A stretch of DNA of 64,000 bases from an uncultured Planctomycetaceae bacterium (GTDB lineage: Bacteria > Planctomycetota > Planctomycetia > Planctomycetales > Planctomycetaceae). Positions 1 to 9,285 of the stretch are shown here, one piece after another. The position numbers and the translations under genes are program-made. The stretch spans positions 62,001 through 126,000 of the forward strand of contig CALSLT010000002.1 in NCBI GenBank assembly GCA_943787265.1, in the 5' to 3' direction. The notes under the pieces are model-generated. The model was not told where the DNA came from, did no database searches, and saw only the letters and a list, made by a program, of their open reading frames with translations. Numbering within the stretch: position 1 is the stretch's first letter; each line of letters opens with the position of its first letter.

Positions 1-108
1 TTCGGCAGAAGCTGCAAATACGGCCTGTCGACTCTGGGCGTGATGGGCGTCTACTGGCTCAACCGGCTCGGCCTTCGTAAGTCGAATCTGTTCAAAGCGC
101 AGTCGTAG
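1..108 (+). CDS. C-terminal fragment of a gene cut by the window start
   Basis: Frame 1 is open from the first base to a TAG at 106-108 and encodes 35 residues, including a hydrophobic stretch around GVMGVYWLNRLGL and a basic tail. The next gene is on the opposite strand and converges on it, which fits a plus-strand gene ending here. An open frame this short can occur by chance and another frame is open almost as far, so the call is weak. No family can be named. Confidence 0.3.
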   Translation, partial: FGRSCKYGLSTLGVMGVYWLNRLGLRKSNLFKAQS

Positions 109-128
109 TTCAGGCAGAGTCTGATTTG

Positions 129-1472
129 CTAACCAGTTAGTTCGACGGCTGTTCGGAGAGCGGATTCGAATTCCGAAGATTCCAGAAGCTGGTGGCGGAT
201 GTCTGGGCTGGCGAAGATGCGGACTCGTTTGACGTAATCGTCGAACTGTTTCTTAGCCAATGATTCAACTACTGGTGAGACGTCGCTCAACAGGCGGTAC
301 TTGTCTTCTTTCGGGAAGTAGATTGGGACTTTGAATTCCACCTCGCGATGCGGCGGCGGAGCGTCGATCAGGATGTCGACGGATGACAAAGTCCGATTCA
401 CGATACCTCGACGGTTCAGTTCTTCGGTCAGGTTATGGCTACAGCGGACGAGGAATTCGTACGGGCGGCCGGCAAGTAATTCGTAGAGTTCGTTCTGTTG
501 GTAATGCGAATATTCGCCGGCTCGCTTGTAGAGACTCCGCTTCGAACCAAAGACTCCCTCAACCAGTTGTGAGCAGTCAGTGCCGATTGCCTTTTCACGC
601 AGCAGCCGGATGGTTTCCGGCTCGGACGTTTCGAAGAGAGTCGATAAATCGAAACTGCTGTGAAGTTCGAAGAACGATCGAGCGAACATGCAGGTTGCCG
701 ATCGAACGGCGTGGTGCCAGTAAACTTCGCTGAACATCACGTACCGTGCGAAAACCATCAGCTCGGCCGCGGTCTTGCCTTTCTGAGTGATCGCCAATCC
801 GTCGCCGGCCTCGTTCAGCACAAGTGATTGAATGAGTCGGTTCTTGTCGAAGTGACGACCGTAGGGAACTCCGCAGTGCAGACTGTCTCGCTCCAAGTAG
901 TCCATCTTGTCGATGTCGATCGGGCCTGACAGGATTGAGCGAAGGAGCCGCAGCTCTGGCGAGTCTGTTCTTGCAACGAGCACGTCCAGAACTTCTTCCG
1001 GCTCGATGTTCCATTCCGACTTCAGAACCTGGGCGAGTTCACGTTCTGGTCGCAAATATTCGGCGGCGTAGGCTTCGTGCGGCGGCAAGTTGGGAAGCGA
1101 CAAGTCTTCGATCGGGTGACAGAACGGCCAGTGCCCGAGATCGTGCAGCAACGCCGAAACCAGCAGGACTTCCGCGCGGTGATGATCGATCACTTTGCAG
1201 AATCGAGGGTCGCGGCCGAGTTGCCAGACGTATCGGATCGCGTTGTTGAAGACGCCAAGTGCGTGTTCGAACCTCGTGTGGTTGGCTCCGGGGTAAATCT
1301 GAGTTGCCAGACCGAGCTGCGAAATGTGCCTCAGACGCTGAAACTCGGCCGTGTCGACGATCGCGCGGACACGCGGTGTGAACGGAATATCCTGCTCGTT
1401 CGGAATCCGGATGATTCCCCGGCTTGCGTCGAGGCTGGCGATTTCCGGGATGTCACTGAATGGGTGGTGCAT
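129..1472 (-). CDS. HD-domain phosphohydrolase (dNTPase-like)
   Basis: A 447-residue protein of the HD superfamily, closest in layout to the COG1078/dGTPase-like enzymes that hydrolyse nucleotides or other phosphate substrates with bound metal. The metal ligands are visible: His70 in RFEH, the His110-Asp111 pair in LLHDLGH, and a distal Asp in IDIDKMDYLERD near residue 185. The start is placed at the ATG at 1472 (MHHPFSDIP). A longer open frame upstream has an arginine-rich, unlikely N-terminus. No signal peptide or membrane segment is seen, so it is probably cytoplasmic. Its exact substrate cannot be read from the sequence. It is divergent from the VWA gene at 1674. Confidence 0.85.
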   Translation of the reverse strand: MHHPFSDIPEIASLDASRGIIRIPNEQDIPFTPRVRAIVDTAEFQRLRHISQLGLATQIYPGANHTRFEHALGVFNNAIRYVWQLGRDPRFCKVIDHHRAEVLLVSALLHDLGHWPFCHPIEDLSLPNLPPHEAYAAEYLRPERELAQVLKSEWNIEPEEVLDVLVARTDSPELRLLRSILSGPIDIDKMDYLERDSLHCGVPYGRHFDKNRLIQSLVLNEAGDGLAITQKGKTAAELMVFARYVMFSEVYWHHAVRSATCMFARSFFELHSSFDLSTLFETSEPETIRLLREKAIGTDCSQLVEGVFGSKRSLYKRAGEYSHYQQNELYELLAGRPYEFLVRCSHNLTEELNRRGIVNRTLSSVDILIDAPPPHREVEFKVPIYFPKEDKYRLLSDVSPVVESLAKKQFDDYVKRVRIFASPDIRHQLLESSEFESALRTAVELTG

Positions 1473-1548
1473 AAACGGCGTCCTGCGGTCATTTGTTCGA
1501 AGGATTCTGGTCGCTGTGGCGTGGCAACGCGAGTGAACGTTCAAGCGT

Positions 1549-1556
1549 GCTATAAT
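1549..1556 (+). promoter_or_regulatory. Possible extended -10 promoter element
   Basis: The sequence TGCTATAAT contains a perfect TATAAT at 1551-1556 preceded by the TGn extension. No good -35 hexamer sits 16-18 bases upstream, as is usual for extended -10 promoters. It lies in the divergent gap and would drive the VWA gene with a leader of about 110 bases. Confidence 0.45.
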
Positions 1557-1673
1557 TTGAAGTTGAGTGCGCCGCTGAGGTCTTGCGAGCAGTAACGCAC
1601 GCAACCAGAATCCCGCATCTCGAATTTTGTCGCTGTTGCTCTCGCAGCTTCGTTCTCTCACCGCGGAATCACT

Positions 1674-3956
1674 GTGTCCACTCGCTTCGTCGTAGAACCT
1701 GCCTGGAGCTGGCCTGTCGTCGTGCTAATCGCGATCGGGCTGGTGGCGCTCGTCCTGCTGACTTACCCACCGCGAGTGAAACACCTTCCCGTCAACACTC
1801 GACGGTTGCTGATCGGTCTACGGCTGGCGGCTGCGGTTTTGCTGATCTTTGCCATGTTGCGACCTGAGATTCAGTATTCGGAGACGGATACTCGAGACGC
1901 GGTGCTGTACGTGCTGCGGGACAAGAGTCGAAGCATGACGACACCGGACGGCCCAGGCGGCAAGAGCCGTCGCGAAGCACTGGTGAGCACTCTGACGACC
2001 AGTCGAGATCAGTTGGAAGAACTCGGCGAGAGTTTGGAGATCCAGTATTTCGACTTTGACTCACAGCTTCGCCCGGGAGAATTGCACGAGCCGACGGTCA
2101 AGCCAGACGGAGAATGGACGGCGCTCGGCTTTTCGCTCGACGAACTTCTGAAAGAGACGCAAACCGGCAAGCAGGTCATCGGCATCGTCCTGATGACCGA
2201 TGGTGCTCAGCGAGCGATCGCGCCGTTCGACATGCCGCCGCAGACGGCCGCGCGAAGGTTTCAGGACATTCAGGTGCCGCTGTTTCCCGTTCCGTATGGC
2301 GAGTCGGATGTTGCCGAGTCGGGCCTGGACATCTCAGTCGAAGATATCGCGGTTGACGATCTTGTGTTCGTACGAAACTCGGTGCCGGTTGACGCGAGGA
2401 TCAAGGTATCCGGAGCGGAAGGTCGACGGTTTTCCGTGCAGTTGCTGGTTGAGGATCGGACCGGGCGAACGGCTGACCAGCATGGCGATCTAGTAGTCGC
2501 TTCCGCCATGCCTGGAGCGAGACCATCGGTTGAGGTCACAGCGACGAAGTCGTCGCAAACGATTCCAGTGTCGCTTTCATTTGTGCCCGAGCTGCCTGGT
2601 GAGTTTCGTGTTGCCGTGCGAGTGACTCCGCTGGCTGGCGAACTTCGAACGGTCAATAACCAAAGAGAGACACTGCTCACGGTCCAGAAGGGCGGACTTT
2701 CCGTCAAGTATTACGACACGACTCGAAACGAAATCGTGTTTCTGCCCGAAGTGAATTCCGCTTCGAAAATTCAACTGAATTTTCAATGGGTAAGAACCGG
2801 CGAGTTTGCCAATCGAACGAAAATCGATCCACGCGACTTTGAACCTGGCCGCTACGACGTCTACATCATTGGCGATGTTCCGGCGAAAGTTTTCAGTAAG
2901 AGCGATCTGCGTTTACTGGCTCAGCGCGTCGACGAGGGAGCGGGATTTCTGATGACCGGCGGATTCTACAGCTTCAGCCCCGGAGGCTATGCAGGTACTC
3001 CATTGGAACCCTTGCTGCCGGTCATTCTCGATCCACGTGAGGTTCAGGGTGAAGGAGCGATCGCCAAAGACCTTTACTACGAACGCGACTTGCAGATGGT
3101 GCCGACCGACCGCGGGTTGGATCATTATCTCCTGCGACTGACGAATGGCGACAACATTGCCGCCTGGAAGCGGCTGCCTCCTTTGGTATTCGCGAACAAA
3201 CTTCGCAAGAAGAACGCGCTGGTCGAAGTGCTGGCCAGAAGCGCCGATGATGTGCCGCTTCTGTTTTCTCTGGAGACAGGTCGGTCAAGATCGCTCGCCT
3301 TCGCGGGGCAATCGACGTGGCGGTGGTGGGAAAACTACCGCGATCAGCACCAGAGATTCTGGCGACAAATGATCCTGTGGCTTGCTCGCAAGGAGTTTGA
3401 TTCCGACCAGCCCGTCTGGGCCAGAGTTTCGCCGCGAAACTTTAACCAGGGCTCGAAGGTTCAAATCGACTTCGGCGCGCGCGACGAACTTGGCAATCCG
3501 GTGGCGGATGTTGACTTCGAGACAAAGGTGATCGACCCGACTGGAAAGGAGACGCCCGTCGCGGCGCTATCTGGACGCGACGGATCGTTCGGCGAGTTCA
3601 AAGGGGCGATGGAACCGGGAATCTACCGTGTTCTCGTAACGGCAAAGAAAGACGGCATCGAATTCGGCGGCCAGGGGAGAACTCGGTTTCTTGTCGATTC
3701 AAGTGACCCCGAGCTCGACAACCCAGCAGCCGACCCGTCGCTTTTGCAGGAGCTTGCTCAGCAAACCGGCGGCCGAGTCATTCCGGCAGAAGAATTCGAC
3801 GAGTTTCTCGACCAACTCATCACTACCGGGCCGCCGAATCTGTCGCTGACGCAGATTACACGCCTCACGCTGTGGGACAATTGGTGGTATCTGAGTGCGT
3901 TCGTTCTGGCGATGACCGCAGAATGGTTTGTCAGAAAACGCCGCGGACTTGTTTAG
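1674..3956 (+). CDS. VWA-domain membrane protein with glutamine-amidotransferase-like region
   Basis: A 760-residue protein of a family common in planctomycetes. Two N-terminal membrane helices lie at about residues 13-30 and 45-63 and a third at the C-terminus (about 733-750). The VWA metal site is visible as DKSRS (83-87) just after the second helix, so the domain should face the periplasm. A middle region (YDVYIIGDVPA followed by a GAGFLMTGG stretch) resembles the class I glutamine-amidotransferase-like fold found in such proteins, with no catalytic Cys evident. The start is GTG at 1674. Relatives often sit beside MoxR/DUF58 genes, but none is visible here. The role is unknown, possibly envelope protein assembly. 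Confidence 0.75.
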   Translation: MSTRFVVEPAWSWPVVVLIAIGLVALVLLTYPPRVKHLPVNTRRLLIGLRLAAAVLLIFAMLRPEIQYSETDTRDAVLYVLRDKSRSMTTPDGPGGKSRREALVSTLTTSRDQLEELGESLEIQYFDFDSQLRPGELHEPTVKPDGEWTALGFSLDELLKETQTGKQVIGIVLMTDGAQRAIAPFDMPPQTAARRFQDIQVPLFPVPYGESDVAESGLDISVEDIAVDDLVFVRNSVPVDARIKVSGAEGRRFSVQLLVEDRTGRTADQHGDLVVASAMPGARPSVEVTATKSSQTIPVSLSFVPELPGEFRVAVRVTPLAGELRTVNNQRETLLTVQKGGLSVKYYDTTRNEIVFLPEVNSASKIQLNFQWVRTGEFANRTKIDPRDFEPGRYDVYIIGDVPAKVFSKSDLRLLAQRVDEGAGFLMTGGFYSFSPGGYAGTPLEPLLPVILDPREVQGEGAIAKDLYYERDLQMVPTDRGLDHYLLRLTNGDNIAAWKRLPPLVFANKLRKKNALVEVLARSADDVPLLFSLETGRSRSLAFAGQSTWRWWENYRDQHQRFWRQMILWLARKEFDSDQPVWARVSPRNFNQGSKVQIDFGARDELGNPVADVDFETKVIDPTGKETPVAALSGRDGSFGEFKGAMEPGIYRVLVTAKKDGIEFGGQGRTRFLVDSSDPELDNPAADPSLLQELAQQTGGRVIPAEEFDEFLDQLITTGPPNLSLTQITRLTLWDNWWYLSAFVLAMTAEWFVRKRRGLV

Positions 3957-4085
3957 AAACGGCCAGAAGTCGCGTTTTGTATATCTGCGGCTCTACATAC
4001 CGCCTGAGTTGTGGTGCCTGTTTCGTCGGGCTGGTATGTTCGATGCTTGGCGAACTGGTTATGGGTAATCGGAAGACGAGCTCGA

Positions 4086-5495
4086 ATGGCGAACTGGCTG
4101 GAAAAAGCTTTGGGACGAGAGGAGGCGGAACCGGTCCGATCGGTCCCGTTTTCGGTGTCGTGCCAGTGCGGATTTCATATCAAGGGGCAACGGCAGGAGC
4201 GAGCCAAACGTGTCATCTGCGAAGAATGTGGGACCGGGCATTTCATTCTGCCAATGAATCGGTACCCAACTTCGGAACGATCATTCTTCACCGACAATGG
4301 ACGCGACGGCTTAACTGCTCAGCAACCGAAGGCAAAAAAGAAGCCTCCTGCTACCGATGTCGACCTCGCAACAGAACAGCCGTCTTCTGACGAGGACGAC
4401 GATCTGTTTATCGACGAGGACAATCAGCAGACCGAAGCGGAACTCGATCTTGTCGAGGCCGCCTGGTCAACGGCTGGAAGTCAGCAAGCGTACGATGACG
4501 ACGATCTGGATGATGATGACGACGACGGAGACGACTACGAACTTGCAGACTCTGATGCAGAAATCGAATTGCCACCGCAGCTTCCGCGTTCAAAGAAAAA
4601 GAAGCGAGCAGCGTCGAAACCAACCAGAACTCAAAAGCGAGCGGCTTCGCCGGACCCGCCAGCAAGTCGTCAAAAGAAAACGAAACCTTCCGTCCAACTT
4701 CCGGCAGCCACAGACGAACGCAGCAAGCAGCGTCTTCGCCTGGCTGCGGTCTGCGGGCTCATCTTTGTTTTCGCCGCGGTCATGGTTGCTGTCGCGATTC
4801 GTGGTGGGAATCGAGAGCAGGCTGAGATTGCCATGCGCGACGGACGCGACATTGGCGAAGCGGCACTTAGAGAACGGGACTTCGCAACAGCACGTCAGAA
4901 GCTTGGCGAAGCGTTCCGGGCGATGGAGCTGTTGGACATCGATCAGCAAACGCGAGACGAAACTCGCAAACTGTGGTTGCAGGCGGAAGCCGGTTTTGGA
5001 TTGCTCGACAGTACCGACGTGGTCGAGGTCGCCATGCTGGCGGAAGAGATGATTCCGGAGCCGGATGAAGACGGCGAAGTCGACGACGAAGACTGGCAGC
5101 GGCAGTTTCACACTCAGTACTTCGACCGCTGGCTTTGCATTCAACTGAATCAGGTCGAAACCGTTTCGGGTGATGACGAATTCGGCAGACGAGCTGTGTT
5201 TCCGGCGGCACCTCTGATTCACTTGGCGGGTATCGACGCCGTGCTGAATGAGGCGTCGGGCGGTGGGTTGTGGTTCGCCGGACCGCTCAAGTCGTGTCAA
5301 CGTGATCCGATTGACGACTCGGTCTGGTTAATTGAATTCGATTCGTCGCGCGTCATCGCTTGCGACCGTACGCAACCGCTGGTCCTTCCAATGCTTTCTG
5401 AAGAAGAGCAGAAGGCTGCTGCAGCGGCTCTGGCGGATTCAGCGACAACGGAAGATGACGACGACGATACAGATCAGGAGCCGAATGATGAATAG
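4086..5495 (+). CDS. Single-pass membrane protein with N-terminal zinc ribbon and acidic/basic linker
   Basis: A 469-residue protein that I cannot assign to a named family. From the ATG at 4086 it has: a likely zinc ribbon with Cys26/Cys28 (CQC) and Cys45/Cys48 (CEEC); a strongly acidic region (about 101-162, with runs of Asp); a Lys/Arg-rich region (168-200); one membrane helix (about 219-238); and a helical C-terminal domain rich in Arg and Glu. The N-terminal half should be cytoplasmic and the C-terminal half periplasmic. The next gene starts inside its last codons, so the two are translationally coupled. An upstream GTG in the same frame is less likely because the ribbon and its short leader begin at 4086. 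Confidence 0.75.
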   Translation: MANWLEKALGREEAEPVRSVPFSVSCQCGFHIKGQRQERAKRVICEECGTGHFILPMNRYPTSERSFFTDNGRDGLTAQQPKAKKKPPATDVDLATEQPSSDEDDDLFIDEDNQQTEAELDLVEAAWSTAGSQQAYDDDDLDDDDDDGDDYELADSDAEIELPPQLPRSKKKKRAASKPTRTQKRAASPDPPASRQKKTKPSVQLPAATDERSKQRLRLAAVCGLIFVFAAVMVAVAIRGGNREQAEIAMRDGRDIGEAALRERDFATARQKLGEAFRAMELLDIDQQTRDETRKLWLQAEAGFGLLDSTDVVEVAMLAEEMIPEPDEDGEVDDEDWQRQFHTQYFDRWLCIQLNQVETVSGDDEFGRRAVFPAAPLIHLAGIDAVLNEASGGGLWFAGPLKSCQRDPIDDSVWLIEFDSSRVIACDRTQPLVLPMLSEEEQKAAAAALADSATTEDDDDDTDQEPNDE

Positions 5496-7074
5496 CGTAC
5501 GGAATCATCAATCGTCGATTGTTCGATATCGACCACTCTGGCTTGTGCTGTTCGCATCGTTAAGCCTCGTACACTTTTCGCAGACGTGCTATGCGGCAGG
5601 GCGATCCGTTGAAGAGTTTCTAAAAACGAAACCGCGATGGTCGGAGTTGATCGGGTCGACGTTTCGTATCGAAGGTCGCGTCGCCACCGGAGCCGGGACG
5701 GTTCTGAAATTACACAAGCTGCCGTTACTGTTCGTTTCTGAAGAAGAACTGCCCGAGCTCCGAGGTTCGGAACTCGCTGTAGAGGTCGTCGGGAAGCTTC
5801 GCAAAAGAGAGACAGGAGTTCTGGAATTCGAACTGATCACTCTTAGAAAGACAGAGTCCGACACTCAACGAGTCAACAGATTGCGAGTCGACCTGCCGCG
5901 TGATAATCCGGAGCCCTGGTACGAACTCGGCGACTGGGCGACGAACAGAGTTCGCTTTTATCAGAGCGGTCGTGAACTCGATCGACAGCTTACTAACGAG
6001 GCGACATCACTCTACCGCATGGCCATTCGCAAAGAACGAACCATCATGCGGGAACCAACCTACAATCGCTTGCGAGAGCTAGCGTTCAAGTCCGAAAAAT
6101 ACGGACTGGGTGCCGAATTTAAATTGCCGTTGCTCTACGAAGCTCACTACAGAAGTTGGCATAACGTTAATGCGAAAGCGTCGTCCGACGAACTCGCCAC
6201 AATCGCGTTGAGAATTGCGAAGGAACTTCCTGAGGCTGACAAACCTGTGGATGAGTTTGATGTCGAGTTGGTCGCTGAATGGCGCAAGGGGCCAGTCACT
6301 TACTACACGATGTCGTCAGAGTTAATACGGCCTCAGTTGCACCGTCTGCTCTATCAGGAAGTCATGTTAGAAAGCATCGAGAAAGATGTAGACATCGATG
6401 GCCGCAACGGTGACGAAATTGCCGCTCGATTAAAGAAGCATCTTCCCGAATTCAATGAGCGAGCAGAGTCGTATCGTCAGAAGGCTCTTGACTGGAGAGT
6501 CGACCACGCCACTGATCTGTCGCGTTCAGACGTGATCGAGTTGAAGCAGGAACTTGTCGCTGCGGGGCAGGAAGCCCGAGGTGATCAGGTCATTCGACGT
6601 TGGTTTACTCCGGTTGAAGCGAGGCTACGACGAAACGGAGCGACCGGTTTGATCGAGTTGGCGTTTGAGCACGAAGAACTGTTCGACGACGGCGAAACGG
6701 CTGTTGCACTGCTGCTCGAATTCGACCGCCTCAAGCCCGGCTCCGGTTACGTCGCAGAGCGTCTGGAGGGGTATGGCTATGTTCGAGTTGAAGGCCGCTG
6801 GCGGCGCAAAGATGAGGTGCAGACCGGCGATGCGTCGCCCATCCAGATCGCGATTCGGACTGGCCGAATCATTCGCGGTATGACGTCGGCGCACGTACGA
6901 AAGGCAATGAGTCGTCAGCCCGATTCCATCACTCGCGTGCTGACGTCGCGTGAAGTTATTGAATACTGGATCTTCCGTACCGAGTCAGGATCGGGATTGT
7001 CCGTTCGAATGTCTCGACCTCTGAACCGGCACGAGGGCATTGTTCGGAAAGTATTCGACCTGCCCGCTCGATAG
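5485..7074 (+). CDS. Secreted protein of unknown function, coupled to the upstream gene
   Basis: A 529-residue protein. The start is one of two adjacent ATG codons at 5485/5488, preceded by an AGGAG ribosome-binding site inside the end of the upstream gene, giving an 11-base overlap. It begins with a signal peptide (hydrophobic segment WLVLFASLSLVHF, then a cleavage-like CYAAG). The body is charged and helical with no domain I can name. The last 100 residues include GRIIRGMTSAHVRKAM and a following PDS, which recalls the SmpA/OmlA/BamE pattern of a GMT turn; this is a weak resemblance only. The overlap argues for a shared job with the membrane protein upstream. Confidence 0.75.
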   Translation: MMNSVRNHQSSIVRYRPLWLVLFASLSLVHFSQTCYAAGRSVEEFLKTKPRWSELIGSTFRIEGRVATGAGTVLKLHKLPLLFVSEEELPELRGSELAVEVVGKLRKRETGVLEFELITLRKTESDTQRVNRLRVDLPRDNPEPWYELGDWATNRVRFYQSGRELDRQLTNEATSLYRMAIRKERTIMREPTYNRLRELAFKSEKYGLGAEFKLPLLYEAHYRSWHNVNAKASSDELATIALRIAKELPEADKPVDEFDVELVAEWRKGPVTYYTMSSELIRPQLHRLLYQEVMLESIEKDVDIDGRNGDEIAARLKKHLPEFNERAESYRQKALDWRVDHATDLSRSDVIELKQELVAAGQEARGDQVIRRWFTPVEARLRRNGATGLIELAFEHEELFDDGETAVALLLEFDRLKPGSGYVAERLEGYGYVRVEGRWRRKDEVQTGDASPIQIAIRTGRIIRGMTSAHVRKAMSRQPDSITRVLTSREVIEYWIFRTESGSGLSVRMSRPLNRHEGIVRKVFDLPAR

Positions 7075-7414
7075 CCAGTTGCGAACGACTGCTGCCATTC
7101 GTTTAGACACTTTCATGATTCCGGTTTGGACTCCGATGAAATGTGTTGTGAAATTGTTTGGCCAGAGCAGTGGTCAGCGCGATCCTGACCGATATCCAAA
7201 AAATCATCGGGAATAATTTTCCGCCCCGTGCATCTACTGTCCAGGATGTCGATTGCCGACACGTTCTTAACCGAACGTCATGTCGACAATCTGGCATTGC
7301 CATTGAGACTTCACTTCTGACGTTATCAGTTTTCTGTTGACGAACGACGAGCCGGCCGGCTGCGTTGCGATACCGCTGTTTCGTAACAATTTCCCTTCAA
7401 ACCAGGAGATCGCC
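7075..7414. other. 340-base intergenic region with an imperfect hairpin
   Basis: No gene is evident. An imperfect inverted repeat at 7253-7291 pairs ATTGCCGACA..CGTTC with GAACG..TGTCGACAAT around a TTAACC loop, and could be an operator or leader structure for the lipoprotein gene at 7415. No convincing -10/-35 pair was found. Confidence 0.35.
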
Positions 7415-9040
7415 ATGCGCGCTCAAATATCACTCTGCGCGGCCGCTGCACTTTCGGTGTTCGTCATAGGCTGCGGAACCGAAGGACAACATGACGCAGC
7501 AACATCCAGTGAACTCTATGAGTCTGCTCCTGCAGCCCGTCCGGCCGCGGCTGCTCTAGACGTAGCAATGAGTGACGAGAGTGCCCCCGACGGCGTTTCA
7601 CGAGTTGCCTCAAACAATGAAGAGTACGATTCAATTGTTGAGAATCGGTTCGTCTCGCCGCTCAAGAATCCGTTGTCGACATTCTCGATCGATGTCGACA
7701 CGGCCTCGTACTCGAACGTGCGACGGTTCTTGAACGACAACGTGATGCCGCCTCCCGCCGCAGTCCGAATCGAAGAATTGATTAACTATTTCAAGTACGA
7801 CTACTCGCCCCCGGAAGGCGAACATCCCTTTTCCGTCAATCTCGAAGTCGCTCAGTGCCCGTGGCAAAGCGAACATTGGCTTGCACGCGTTGGTCTGAAG
7901 GGGCTTGAGATCGACCGTGAACAAAAGCCGGCAGCAAACCTGGTCTTTCTGCTGGACGTTTCAGGGTCGATGAATTCGCCAGCCAAACTTCCATTGGTGA
8001 AGTCAGCAATGAGAATGCTGCTTGACCAGTTGGACGAAAACGACAGAGTCGCCATCGCCGTCTATGCAGGAGCATCGGGGTTGGTGCTGCCTCCGACTTC
8101 GGCCAGCGATCGAGGAACCATTCTGTTAGCTCTCGAACGTTTGAAAGCTGGAGGCTCGACCAACGGCGGCCAGGGGATTCAGCTTGCGTATCAGACGGCA
8201 GCGAAGAATCTTATTCAGGACGGAGTCAACCGAGTCATTCTCTGCACTGACGGCGATTTCAACGTTGGGATTACGGATCGCTCGGATTTGATCGACCTTA
8301 TCCAGACTGAAGCGAAGCGAGGAGTCTTTCTAAGTGTCCTGGGATTTGGAACAGGCAACCTGAAAGACGCGACGATGGAGCAACTTGCTGATAAAGGGAA
8401 CGGCAACTATGGCTACATTGACTCGTTGCAGGAAGCTCGCAAGTTGCTCGTCGAAGACGCGTTGGGAACGCTGGTCACCATCGCGAAGGATGTGAAGATT
8501 CAGGTCGACTTCAATCCGCAGCACGTCCAGGCGTATCGACTGATCGGTTATGAAAACCGAATGCTCCAGGCGGAAGACTTCCGTGACGACAAAAAAGATG
8601 CCGGTGAAATTGGAGCCGGGCATACGGTGACCGCACTTTACGAAATCGTGCCTGCCGGAATCGAAAGCGCCGCGTTGGCGGTGGAACCGTCGAAGTATCA
8701 GGAAGTCGTCATCGAATCTTCCGGCCCTGCTGACGAGGTCATGACCGTACGACTTCGCTACAAGCATCCCGAGGGTGACGACGGCATCGAGTTTCATGTT
8801 TCTGCGAGAGTGCCTGTCAAAGACTCGCTCGGGTCCGAAGACTTTCAGTTCGCAGCTTCCGTCGCCGGTTTCGGAATGCTGCTGCGAGGTTCTGAATTTT
8901 CGGGGAACGCCACCTTCGAGCTGATCGAAGAGCTAGCCCACAACGGCATCGGTCAATCCGACGACAACTATCGCCAGGAATTCCTCCGCCTGATCGACAC
9001 GGCAGAGCTACTGTCCTCTCACCAGATCGCCGGCCGCTAA
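7415..9040 (+). CDS. YfbK-like VWA-domain lipoprotein
   Basis: A 541-residue lipoprotein. The start at 7415 has an AGGAGAT ribosome-binding site. The signal peptide ends in a lipobox (VIGC, Cys20). After a low-complexity linker comes the N-terminal domain typical of YfbK-type proteins (about 75-165), then a VWA domain with a complete metal site: DVSGS (181-185), Thr in GGSTNGG and Asp in CTDGDFN. The C-terminal part matches the DUF3520 region of that family. It should be anchored on the outside of a membrane. The family is widespread in planctomycetes and Bacteroidota and its function is not established. Confidence 0.88.
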   Translation: MRAQISLCAAAALSVFVIGCGTEGQHDAATSSELYESAPAARPAAAALDVAMSDESAPDGVSRVASNNEEYDSIVENRFVSPLKNPLSTFSIDVDTASYSNVRRFLNDNVMPPPAAVRIEELINYFKYDYSPPEGEHPFSVNLEVAQCPWQSEHWLARVGLKGLEIDREQKPAANLVFLLDVSGSMNSPAKLPLVKSAMRMLLDQLDENDRVAIAVYAGASGLVLPPTSASDRGTILLALERLKAGGSTNGGQGIQLAYQTAAKNLIQDGVNRVILCTDGDFNVGITDRSDLIDLIQTEAKRGVFLSVLGFGTGNLKDATMEQLADKGNGNYGYIDSLQEARKLLVEDALGTLVTIAKDVKIQVDFNPQHVQAYRLIGYENRMLQAEDFRDDKKDAGEIGAGHTVTALYEIVPAGIESAALAVEPSKYQEVVIESSGPADEVMTVRLRYKHPEGDDGIEFHVSARVPVKDSLGSEDFQFAASVAGFGMLLRGSEFSGNATFELIEELAHNGIGQSDDNYRQEFLRLIDTAELLSSHQIAGR

Positions 9041-9285
9041 GGAACGAGTCAGAAATTACTTCCTGATTTGGGACGACGCTCTTTCACTCTCGCTCTGGGA
9101 GAGTTGGCCTGTCAGAGCCGGAAAGGGGATGAGACAAAAACCCTCCCCAATGCGCAGGGCAGATTTTGTTGAGGATATCCCAGTACCAGGAGCTGCCGGG
9201 ATCGATCGTGTCTCGGCGAGAAACATTTCGTCAACCTGGACAGCATCCGTCACGGAGATGTCCGAGAATCGCTGCCGCCAACGTG

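Noticed and set aside
4357..5052. A 231-codon frame inside the zinc-ribbon gene
   Set aside because: It overlaps a better-supported gene in another frame and encodes Ser/Arg/Thr-rich low-complexity sequence without a ribosome-binding site.
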